From assembly GCA_964036155.1 (NCBI GenBank), contig OZ038422.1:50801201-50865200 (forward strand): a stretch of DNA of 64,000 nt. The letters run 5' to 3'. Under the pieces are notes generated by a model. That model was not told where the DNA came from, did not search any database, and was given only the letters and a program-made list of their open reading frames with translations. Position numbers and translations under genes: made by a program. Numbering within the stretch: the stretch's first letter is position 1; each line of letters opens with the position of its first letter. Below are positions 14,711 through 25,800 of this stretch, in pieces. This DNA is from Diploscapter coronatus (taxonomy: Eukaryota > Nematoda > Chromadorea > Rhabditida > Rhabditidae).

Positions 14711-16945
14711 TCGGGTCCTCTGCCCCTTCTGCACGTCTGGCCGTGGACAAAGTGGAGAACGCGCCGGAAGAGGGACCGAGTCGAATGGGCTCGATGACGA
14801 TCGAAGCAAGGCTGCCGCCTTCAGAGACCAGCTCTTCATCGTCATGGTCGGGCAGGGCAAACGGGCTGATCGGTATATAATTTTTCCTACAAGAAACAAG
14901 TGATTAATTTTTGGGATTTTCAGATTCCTGATGTATTCTCTGAGTATTTCCAGACAGACCGCAACCGATCACGCCTATAGGTGAGAATTTTCCAACGAAT
15001 CATTTTGTGGAAGTTTTTTTTTTTTTGAGAAAAGAACAACCGCCTCAAAACTCAATAAATCCCAAAAATTCTCTACTGATTTCAATTCTTATTACGAGCA
15101 GGAGAAGAAGAAACTCAAAATTTGAAATTCTGTCTAACCAAAACATCCATTTTATTTGAATCAAGCGTGTATATGCTTTATATCTTTATGTTGAAGTTTC
15201 AGCCCCGAGCCGAGTTCCGTTGGCGATCGCGCACCTCGTGCCAGTTCCTGCGCCCCGCGAGTCCCATCCCCCCTTCCGTCGCTAAGCTTTCGTTCGATGC
15301 CGAACTCGTCTGCTCACAAAATTACCATTGCCAGGTTTTTTGTTTTTTTTTAACTTTATTTCTATAAATATCACTTTCTTACAGATGGTGCCCGTCTGAC
15401 CTCAGTCGCGCCAGCAGCCGGCCACTTGCCTTCTTCCACTTTCTACCCGGCCTGACAGGCAGCCTACGTCATTGTCACCACCTCTCCAGGTAAGCTTTAG
15501 AAGTTCTTTTAAAAATGAAAAAATACGCAGTTCGAAACTTTGTTATCATTCAAGAGAAGATATTTCGATTTTGTTCCAGAAAAATTCGAATTTCACCCAT
15601 TCAAGTTTTCATCGATTATTTTGGAAACCTCAAATAATTATTTTTCATGAAAATCACTTGTGTTTTCTCTTTCCAGACAACGCAATGCGTTTCCGACGCT
15701 GTACTCGATCGTCTTCCGGTTCGAGCAAGTACGAGTGGAGGGAGTGGAGCATGATCAGCGACAACAAGCCGAGTGAGCTCGATGTCGACGGTAGGAGAAT
15801 TTAATTTAATTTAATTTAACAAAAAAAAACTTGATATTGAAACATTTTGCGTTTTCTTTGTGAGATCATCATCTTTCTTCCTATTCAACTTTACACATTT
15901 TTCTTTCAAGGCTAATGAAATCTCCAAGAAGTCGATATTTTTCCGATTACAAATAATTTGCATTTTTATTCCAGAACATTGATAACCCCCGGTCAGTGTT
16001 ACCTCTCCCCGCGGACCCGACGCGTCAAGCCAACCCAGCGTACGGGACTCGGTCCTATTCCCGAACGCTTGCGTTCCAGTTTTCGTGGTATGGCCTTGCT
16101 CGTTTTGTCAACAGATATTACTGCACATTTCATATCCAAGAATTTCTTTGCAAAAATATTTGTATTATTATATCAAAACGATTCTCTTGCAAAAACAGGA
16201 TATGCAATGGCGCAGTATTCACTGATTTAGAATTGAAAACAGACTTGAGAAAGTCTACTTTCTCATGCAGTTCCTAAAATAGAAAATTGAAGAGCTGTTT
16301 CTCAAGTTTTCCATTTTATGCATGATTTTAAAATATTAAAATTTAAGTAATTAGAGGCGAACGTAGAGCTAATTTTTGCATACGAGTCCCAGTGAATTTT
16401 CGTTAGCATTTTTGCCATTTGCCATGTGTTTTGGTGGTGGTGAAGTGGCTAAACCTATCCATCAAAATAGATAGTAACATTTGGACCTTGCAGATTAATT
16501 TTTAAGGAACGTGATAATGATTCAAAATTGCAGGACTGTCAAACGGCCCTCCCGAAGATCTGGTTCGTGCTATGGGAAAACCGCGCAACAGCACCAGGAA
16601 ATCCCATCGAGTATGCTATTTCAATTTATAGAAAGTTGAAACATTGAAATTCAATTTAAAAAAAAAAAATCTTTATTTTGCAACAGCAACTGTCCCACCA
16701 CAACAGTCGGTTTTCTTCTTTAGAACCTTTAAAAGTGGAACAATTTTACTAACAATAAGACGAATGATCGAGATATTTTCCCTTCAGTATTCTTCAAATC
16801 ATTTCTCATTTTTGGTAAATCTTTCTTCAATTTTCAGGCTTCTCGACGCTTCCTCCATTCTGCCTCAACACCACCCCAAGCAGCTGGTCGTCCTTCTGAA
16901 TGCAGTCAAAGCCAGCCATCCTGGTGCCTGTCCTCAATTCTTTGA
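14711..16945 (+). CDS. hypothetical Ser/Pro/Arg-rich protein, exon model uncertain
   Basis: A run of GC-rich, exon-like islands with good acceptors: about 14711-14871, 14956-14980, 15203-15330, 15386-15490, 15677-15792, 15974-16090, 16533-16610 and 16838-16945. The most convincing coding pieces are LAVDKVENAPEEGPSRMG, NAMRFRRCTRSSSGSSKYEW with REWSMISDNKPSELDVDG, and GLSNGPPEDLVRAMGKPRN, the last two joining in phase. The final island can read ASRRFLHSASTPPQ and stop at 16943. The 15203 and 15386 islands carry in-frame TAA/TGA when joined by their canonical sites, yet stay open in other frames. No domain is recognised. It may be a real fast-evolving gene with alternative exons or a decaying one. 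No start codon is certain; 14785 is the first in-frame ATG in the first island. Confidence 0.4.
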
Positions 16946-17117
16946 AGGTAGCATTTGATCATTTATCGATTTTTTATTGATTGTTTCAGGCTCGTCGAGT
17001 ATCAGTGCACCATCTCCTGTCGCGAGCCTCGTCAATTCGTCGAATGTCAACTGGATGGGGCTGATGAGATGCAGGGCAAACAGGACAACGAGCATCATCT
17101 TTTTTTATTATCCCTTG

Positions 17118-17215
17118 TATTATTCCTTTATATTATTCCTTTATATTATTCCTTTATATTATTCCTTTATATTATTCCTTTATTATTCCTTGTATTATTC
17201 CTTTATTGTTTTTAT
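17118..17215 (+). repeat. 13-bp tandem repeat
   Basis: Five exact copies of TATTATTCCTTTA (17118-17182) followed by degenerate copies to about 17215. The unit length is not a multiple of three but contains no stop in two plus-strand frames, which explains the long open frames across it; they are not taken as coding. Confidence 0.95.
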
Positions 17216-17243
17216 TATTCTTTTACAAGTTCTCATTCGCTAC

Positions 17244-17302
17244 CAGGGATTAAAAGTTTGGCCAGGCCCAGGCCAGCATTTGGGCCAAACTTTTAATCCC
17301 TG
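17244..17302. repeat. perfect 20-bp hairpin
   Basis: CAGGGATTAAAAGTTTGGCC at 17244-17263 is followed after 19 bases by its exact reverse complement at 17283-17302. The loop (AGGCCCAGGCCAGCATTTG) is GC-rich and partly self-complementary. It directly follows the 13-bp tandem repeat and the last exon-like island of the plus-strand hypothetical gene. An intact 20/20 stem suggests a recent insertion or selection for RNA structure. Confidence 0.85.
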
Positions 17303-18104
17303 TTCGTTACTATGTATGACAAGTTCGGATTACCAGCCCTCCTCCTTAGCTGTTGATTTCTTTATTGCCCGGTGAAGTGGGCAGAGGTTTAATGAATTTC
17401 TAGTGATGTTAGTATAAGGAATGCTGTCTGCATGCTAGTTGCTAGAACTTGGGAATTTCAGCAACGGATTTATTCCTTTCCAACAATTAATCCAACCCTT
17501 GAACATTCGCCTTTCAGACATATTTAGCTGGCCCTCAAGAAATATGATATTTGAAGGCACACTGCTTCATATTCCAGCTTCAAAGAAACCACATTTTTTT
17601 TTTTACAAATTTCTAGTTGCACTTAAAATACCAGTAATGTTCGATGAGTTTTGATACCGAAAAAGCCGAAGATTGAGCGTATCGCAAGAACGCAGTATCG
17701 ACCCAAAGTGAGACCTGCAAATTTTCGGAAACCTATCAATGTTATATATCATTCGAAAGCGGCTACGAAGCCGCTTATCATGCGAACAGCAACTTGAAAA
17801 AGGGATTGATGCATCGAGAGTTATGGTCAAAAACGTTCCAAAGTTTGACTCCTCGATTTGACCGGTACTTTTTTCTTCATAAAATCGATACACTGGGTCA
17901 TTCTTCAAGCGATTTTCAGCATTATACTCATGGGTGAGATCCAAATTAACTGAACGACAACAATAAAATGAAAATTTAACTGTCAGTTCAAATTTTAATT
18001 ACCACAGTAAAAGACGTACTACATCGCAAATCAACGTTTTTTCAATTATTTTTTATTATTTTTCGTAACAACTCGTTTTGAACATCCCACGAATCAACGG
18101 AACA
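17303..18104. other. intergenic, no gene seen
   Basis: AT-rich stretch with no convincing exon. Open frames of about 70-110 codons on both strands (for example around 17603-17944) lack splice context, codon character and recognisable motifs. The segment runs from the 20-bp hairpin to the left end of the repeat element. Confidence 0.5.
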
Positions 18105-19000
18105 ACTACTAAAGGGGAGGGGTCCGGACAATTGCAAGTGCCCCGAATCCGAACCAAACCCGTACGAGTCGCTACCATTTGGTACAATGCCATGTTTGAT
18201 ATCGTTCGACTCCAAATTGAATGGGAATTAATAATGGATGTCTCTAGCTTCAATCTGAGCCTAAATTTTGGTAGACTACCTATGAAAATATTCTCCTATC
18301 ATTTTCTTGAAAATTGACATTAAATGTTGGTTTTTGAGGTACCACTCCCATACCATAATAGATAACCATGAGGTGTTTTCACAAAAGTTGCTCAGTTTTT
18401 CCAGGGCTATCGATTGATGTATCGTTTGAATTTTTCCGATCGATTTTGAAAAATCCTACCCTCGGGCCACGCCCATTTGATTGCTTTTTTCTCAAAAGTG
18501 GCATACCTAACTTATCGATTTTATAACTGATTTTGAGGTAATTTGATGCGTAGAATCCGAATATAGCATTAGATTTTGGTAACTTCTCCTAAACTTTTTC
18601 AGGAAAATCGATTTTATGCAAAATATGCATGTTTTGAAACTGTCATTTTTGACACTTTTTAACTTTAAGACCCCCTCCAGTTCCAAACAAGTGGCTGACC
18701 TCCTAAACCAATATATTTCTAGAAAGTACATTCCATGGCCATGTTCATTCTTTTTAAATTTTTCGAAAATCTTTTATAGCAAAAAAGTTTTCTTCGTACC
18801 CCCTGAGGGGTGTCAAATCGTGAAAATGCTCAACCTTGACCCCCGCCTAGCCCCGCCCACTTTTGGGGGCGGGACCTGATCTCCCCATTTTTGTGATCAG
18901 GGTCCATGGGTGTATCCACCATATAAGTTTGGTTCGGATCCGAGACACTTTTGCAGTTGTCCGGCCTTTGTTCGGGTTACTCAAAGAATGCGTCTTAAAT
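18105..19000 (+). mobile_element. non-autonomous DNA element with terminal inverted repeats
   Basis: The left end (18118-18165: GTCCGGACAATTGCAAGTG, then AATCCGAACCAAACC) is an imperfect reverse complement of the right end (about 18925-18965), where the complement reads GGCCGGACAACTGCAAAAGTG and GGATCCGAACCAAAC. The right third (18772-19000) is nearly identical to 6923-7155 in opposite orientation. The interior has no transposase-like frame. This fits a MITE or other small DNA transposon derivative of about 0.9 kb. The outermost borders and target-site duplication could not be fixed, because the similarity with the left copy runs past the terminal repeat to at least 19000. Confidence 0.65.
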
Positions 19001-20877
19001 AAATGTATTTTAGTGTAAAGAAAGACTTCCTCAATGTTTTCGAGGAAAAAAAGAGACCCAATAAAATGCCCTTTAACCCCCGCCTAAACTCCCTCTGAAA
19101 TTAAAAATGCATGGGGTTGGTGATAGCGTGACTTTGATAGATTCTTGAAAGCACTACCAGCAAAAATGGTTAGAGCGAAGAAAACCTATTGGATGGAATC
19201 GCGAAATTTTGCAAAATCCTCCTTTCCCGGTATTTTAGAGGTCTCATGACTTCTTATACACAAAGACCTAGATGGAATATTTTATAGCAATAATTTTAGG
19301 TCAAATGATATTTTTCTCGTATATTCCGTATGTCTTTTAACTTTTGAATTCTGAAATTCTCAAGAGTTTGTTATGCCTAAGATCTTTAAGGACGAATCTC
19401 TCCGAATAACACGATGTTGAGAATCTAGGAATTCCCTAGTATTTCATTAATGATGCCCTATCATATCACCATCTATCATCGGTACTACTAGATAGACACC
19501 TACTCTTTATACTCTAGCCAACATCCTGTCATACAAGTTATCAGAGACGCATAGAAACCGAGTAGTTGCGTTCTCACATAATTCGAATATTTTATTTATT
19601 TGGTATTTCACCTAAATTCCATCTTCAAATTAACACTCTAAATTTTTCGTTATATTTTATTCCTAAATGGAGAAGACCCGAATTTTTTGCCCCGGACTTC
19701 CCAAGAACTTGAACATTTGGCAGAATTGTTAAGCGAACACCCATATCAAATGCATCCCCCGCTTGAGCTTAATCCAACACGTTTAACCCGAAATATGCCT
19801 AAATCTAGGTCAGAATTGCTTGATAATTTGCATAAGCCACAAATTGACGTATTTTGCAAGTAGAATTGCAATTTTAGACCAGTTTTACGATTGTAGCAAA
19901 TTTATAGCGGATTATAAATTGAGGGATATCGCTGAAATCATGTTTCTCTCCAAAAATAGGCGATTAGTCTTCGCATGTTCTGGTTTAAATCACCAATTTC
20001 ATGATTTAAATTATTGAAGTTTGTAGATTTAATTTGATTTGCCATATTCTATCTTACATATTGAATTTTCAGTGCAATAGCTCGTAAATCCTAAAATAGA
20101 GTGGAAATGTCTAAATTTGTCGTATGTGAACGTTTGAATTTCCAAATTCTTGCGCGTATATTTATTTTTTTGTGTCTGCAGATTTTATCGTCTTTGCCAA
20201 GCTTTTCAAATCTTATGATCACAGATCCATTATGCATTACAAACATTTTCGATTCTGGCATTTCGCCTATCTTTGAACGCCGAATCGAATCATAGACGTA
20301 GGGGAGGCGCGCTCCTCTATTTGTCAAAATAACACGCTTTTTGAAAGATGCAAACTTCGATAGTGCGTAACAATAGAATTATGCAAACAACGATATTCTT
20401 CAAAGAACGCTTAAAAGTCGAGCGAAGAAAGCATTTTGTCGACGATATTTGCCAAAGAACGGTTATGTCGAAAACGGGAAGTGATTCTGGCAACTCTGAT
20501 CTCCCACTCTCGTCTTTCAAATATCATGCGGGGGAATTCTAATTCCATTGTTGGCATGAATACAATACAATACAATACAAAAATACGCCATCATCCTTTG
20601 TAAACGAGATGTTTATCGTTAGGTTTACCTTTCGCTTATTGAGACACATTTTGCCTGTCCTATTGATGGGAAATAGTACCCGAGTTAGAGAGGGGAAGAG
20701 AACGTCTTAGGGGGCAATTGTATGCGAACGTTTATAAGGACGAGAAGTGCCGTTTTACATTTCCGCTAGCAAATGTCGATACATAAAAATATCCAAGCTT
20801 CAGATCGACATTAATTTACATTGTTTGAGTTCATTTGTTAAGTTGGCATTTTGAAATCGTTAGTTTTAAGGCGGACC
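19001..20877. other. intergenic and promoter region before the aminopeptidase
   Basis: No exon was recognised up to 20877. A short run of ATACA units lies at about 20559-20581. A TATA-like TTTATAAGG stands near 20730, about 150 bases before the first ATG with a usable donor (20878), and could mark the promoter of the aminopeptidase gene. Confidence 0.45.
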
Positions 20878-20919
20878 ATGCGAAACTCAGTGGTGGGAGC
20901 AGTATACGACCCAGACTCG
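20878..20919 (+). other. candidate first coding exon of the aminopeptidase gene
   Basis: ATG at 20878 in good context (GGACCATGC) opens 14 codons (MRNSVVGAVYDPDS) that end in phase 0 at a donor (GTTAGT). The next aminopeptidase exon begins directly at an acceptor with its own ATG (22843), also phase 0, so the two join in frame across a 1.9-kb intron. If used, this adds 14 residues to the cytoplasmic N terminus. Otherwise 22843 is the start, perhaps after trans-splicing. Confidence 0.45.
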
Positions 20920-22842
20920 GTTAGTTAAATTTTTATTCTAAAACTTTTACAATCTCGCATTGATCCTTTTCAATATCACTATAATTTAAAGTATGATTCT
21001 TCCTCAATTTTCTCGGAGCTTATGAGATGTTTCATAAATCTACAACTATTATGAAAGAATTCCCAAAATTCCCTCATATTGAATCATCAAATTTCCTAAA
21101 ACATCAAAAAAAAATCTACTAACATAAAATTTCTTGTTTTTATGCTGATTCAATAAAGAACCAAATCATAATATTTCAAATTTATCTAATAATAATAACA
21201 GTTCCCTCTAACACACATATCAAAAACCCCCCTAACATCATAAAAATCTTCGAACATCATAAAATTTCCCTTCTCTGATTCCCCACTTTTTCCACATAGA
21301 GTTAATGAGCTTATCGTCCGTCTTTTCGTTTCGTTTCGGCTTCAGAATTCGTCTCGATTCCGTTTTCGTGTTTGTTTGTATTTTCGTCCGCCCGCATTCT
21401 TTCTTCCTCTCTTTCAAAGGCGATCAGAAATGTTCCGGAAGCGGTTTGCCGGAATAAGATTTTTCTATCTCTAAAAATTTAAATCAATTTTTAGTCATCT
21501 TAAAACTATTCCAATAATTTCTTAGAATTTAAAAAAATAGCATTTTCTAACTTTAATCTTGCTTTCACTATCTCTTATTAGAAATAAGACGAGAAAATAT
21601 GTATGCTAAATCTTAAATTAAAAACTTATCTATCTGATGATTAAATATTCTGCCTTTATAGTTAGCTTCTTAAATTAAATTTTGGTCTAAGCTATTCTAT
21701 ACTTTGAAACCTATTTGATTTAGTAATTATCACATAGCCAATAAAAAACCTATTCTTATCTTAACAACAGGTTAAATCATAAGTAAATAGACATTTTCAA
21801 AAATTTCACATACCAATAACCATTTCCTTCCGTGTTCAAAGTTCTAAATTTGCAGATATTGCAAGCAGACTTTTCACCTTCAATTTGTTTTGAAAGTTTC
21901 ATCAAGTGTTCTCGAAATTCGAACTTTCTAAAAAGATTTTATCGCTCGCGCAACTAATGGATCAACATCAAAATTTCCACTCTTAGACTTGTAGATATTG
22001 CTTGCGAAAAATCTCACGAATTTTGCATTCACGCAGATTTTTTCTAGGTGAAAAACTTCACTGGTTTTTACCTAATAACTTAAAATTACAAAAAAGAAAC
22101 CCTATGACTTTCACATACCGTGCAAGTTGTCTCTGAAATGTACTTCCTATTGGGATATCAGTGCCATATAGTCTCCTGTTTTTCCCTCCCATGCCTAAGC
22201 ATATTCTTATAGATAATCAGAATTCAAAATACCACCTCCTATTTTCCATGAACAGAATGTTAAAAAAATCAATAAACGTGCATACATAATTTATGGAGCA
22301 GACTTCTATGTAACTAGGCCTATAAAATCATCATTTATTTGTTTTTCTAAAACTTCATGGTTCTTCCAAATTATCGACATTTTTCTAAATTAGTAAGCAA
22401 CTTTAACCTCTTGATAAGGAAGTGCTCAATAATACGCAAATATTGATAAGTTTTGGCCAGTATGTTGGGAAATAAGAGCACACATTCGACTTAATCATTT
22501 AACCTTGATACCCTAAAGGTATTTCACCTTTGTCTAAATCTAAACATGGTCCAAGTCCAGCCAGATTACGGCTCCATAAACGATTCATCTCAGGTTTAGG
22601 AAATTTCATAGGTTTAAAAAAAAACTCGTGATTCATTCATTAACAATCAAGTCTTTCTGCTCCTTTCTATCAGTAGAATAAAAATTATAATTTTACAATC
22701 TCAAGGTTACTTCTTATATTGTTACCCTCATTGTTCGTATTTCATCGCTGTAGAAAGTAAGTAAAACTCAAATGTTCCTGAAGTTTTCAAGAAATGTTCT
22801 TCGAGAAGTTGCCAGAGTTCTAAGTAGTAGCTTCCAATTTAG

Positions 22843-25800
22843 ATGGGTTCGCCAGGGCCGAAGCCTCGGAATCTCGCGGGTCCGATGGGTTGCACGAGGA
22901 GGTCTGCCTTCATCTCGACGGTCATTTTGGTGGTCGCCGTTCTGCTTACGGTTCTCATCACCTACCACTTCACCAAGTCCGCCGTGCAGGTCCGCATCTT
23001 AAGACGTCATTTTGAAGAAACACACAGTTTAAAATTTTAAATGTCGATTTTTGTAGGCAGAATATGGAGATATAAACTTGCTGAAGGCAGAAGAGCAAAA
23101 GAGCGGCGAAATCATCACCGCCGAGGAATTGAGACTGCCGAACAATATCGAACCAAGTATGGGAATTTCAATGTTTCTTGCTCAAATTTTCCCGTTACTA
23201 TTACGCATTCATTAATTACAGAGAAAATTTGTAGATTTTTGCAATTTTTGAAGCCTATATTTGAAAGTGCAGCATTCGAATCGCCCAATATCTGAACAAC
23301 TTTAACAACAATTGTGAAATTTCTTGAGGCTTACAATAAAAAGTGACAAATTCAGTCCACTACAACCTAACGATGAAGACCTACCTGCCTGGTTACGAAG
23401 TCGCGCCGCCGGCCACGAAGAACCTCACGTTTGAAGCACAAGTAAGATTTTCTCGCCAAAATTAATGGAGCCTGAAAATTAATAAATCGATAAGTTCCCG
23501 CAAAAAGTAAGCGGAATTTGAGGATCGATAAAGATAGATCATTTCTGCTAAAAATGGGCTGAGGCTGAAAATCAATCAAAATCGATATTTTCAGGTGATA
23601 ATGACGTTCAAAGTAACGCAGACTAGCCGGAAAATCGTTGTGAATTTCGCCAATTTGAATATCGTTCACGACGAGTGTCGAGTGATTGTGGTAAGAAGAA
23701 AAAAAACAAAAATCGGCGATTTGGATAACCCGTAGCTTCGTAGTCCATAGTTAAAGGTATAGGGAAAGATAGGAAGATATCTTTTCCCACACTATTTAGT
23801 AGGCCATGAAGCTACGAATTATTCAGGTTGTCCGAAAAATCGAAAAGACAAACCGAAAAACGCGTAAATTCAGAACAACAAGCCGGTAAAAATCAGTCGA
23901 ATCGAAGAGATTCCGAAACTCGAAAAGCTGGACTTCAACCTGGATGAGTCGATTGAAAAAGACACCATGGGAGAGCTCAAGGTCGGACTTTGGAGCGAGA
24001 AATTTGGACCTGAAAATCGGCCTATTTTAGATCGTATATACGGGTGATATAAGCGCGGATTTGAAGGGGTTCTATCAGTCGGTCTATTACAGTCGGAAGA
24101 ATGAGAAGATGTTAGGAAATAGTTTGAATAAAAGTAGTTGGAATAAAATTTCTAGCATCGCCGCGGTAAGTCAAATGGAGCCTTCAGACGCGAGAAGAAT
24201 GGTACCTTGCATGGACGAGCCGTCTTTCAAGGTAGATATTGGTTTATTTAAATTTAATATTATGATATTAGCCCGTATAGTCTGCAAGCTTACTGAAAAG
24301 ATTTACGAATTTAATTTGAACAACTTTATAGCATATCAAAAATTAACCATATTCATTTATACGTAAGTATACTTTTTAGTTTTATGAAATGCCACTGTGA
24401 AAAAGATAATGTTATACTAGTAACTATTGTCCTTTGATAAATTTATGACATATAAAATCTTACTCATATGGATCATTCAGGCTAATTGGACCGTTACCAT
24501 CATCCACCCGAAGGGCACTACTGCTCTGTCGAACGGTATTGATCTGAGCACCCAAGAGTGAGAGGATACCATGTTACCATTGACCCATCTTACCAAATGG
24601 TACCATTCCAGGCATACCGAAGGGTTCATGAAGACGCGCTTTGCGACGACACCCAAAATGTCCACCTACCTCCTGGCAGTTCTCGTGTCGGCCTTTGAGA
24701 AAATCGAGAAGAAGACGAAACGGGGAACTTTGGTAATTTGCTATTATTTTAGTTGCAATTATTCTCTTCTATCGCCAAACTCCATAGGACATCATTGCAG
24801 TTAGCATATTTCTATCAACGTAGTTATTCCATGTTATTGCATCACAGATGTTTCAAAATTTCTCACGAAGATCATCAAATATTATTTAATTCGACATCGT
24901 GAACGGCTATTTTTGCACAATATAAATTTAATCACCTTTTAGTTCCGCATCTGGGCCCGTCCTGAAGCCATCAACACCACCCAATACGCTTTGGAAGCCG
25001 GTGTGAAAGTGCTCGAATTCTATGAGGGATATTACGGAGTCTCATTCCCTCTTGAGAAACAAGGTTAGCCAAAAAATGTTACAAGTTCAAGGAAACAACT
25101 CAGATATGGTTGCCGTTCCGGACTTTTCCGCTGGAGCAATGGAGAATTGGGGCCTTGTGACTTACCGGTAAAAACTTTGTAACATACCTCCAGAAATTTT
25201 ACTAAGCTACCCCTAACAACTTGTTCAGCTACCCATAAAAAAATTCAGAGAGACCGACCTGCTGTACGATCCGAAGATCTATTCGAATGAGGGCAAACGA
25301 AGGGTGGCTGTCGTTATTGCTCATGAGCTGGCTCATCAAGTAAATATTTGCCCTAATGAATTAGTTAATTGCCTTAACTAAACACAACTGCCCTAATTAA
25401 GTGGTTTGGCAACCTGGTGACGATGCGATGGTGGGATAATCTGTGGTTGAACGAGGGTTTCGCGACGTTCGTTGAATACATCGGTGCCAATCATATCAGC
25501 GATGGAGCTTTTCAGATGGTAATTAATCAAGATATTCATTTATTACTGATATTATTATTATTATATTATTTGAACCATATCATTTAAGGACGACTACTTT
25601 ATCGAGGCAGCTCAAGAGTCAGCCATGGAAACTGATAAAGTTGCTAGGTATGAGAGTTTATGAATTTTTATCATGTGTATTCGTATTTCAATATTATGAA
25701 ATTTTGTTTGTAACGCACGGCCTACAATTTCAGTAGTCACCCCCTGTCTTTTACTGTGGCCAAGGTCGAAGATGTGACCGAAGCGTTCGACGGCATCTCC

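Noticed and set aside
16955..17375. Open frames of 113 and 132 codons on the plus strand
   Set aside because: They run through a 13-bp tandem repeat without stops, so their length comes from the repeat. The peptide is a Tyr/Ile/Leu/Phe repeat with no domain. The first part may be an alternative last exon of the hypothetical gene but is not supported.
24541..24665. In-frame TGA in the aminopeptidase (STQE-stop), possible selenocysteine or readthrough
   Set aside because: A canonical 54-nt intron (GTGAGA at 24558, CCATTCCAG ending at 24611) removes the stop and restores the family sequence [16 protein letters not shown].
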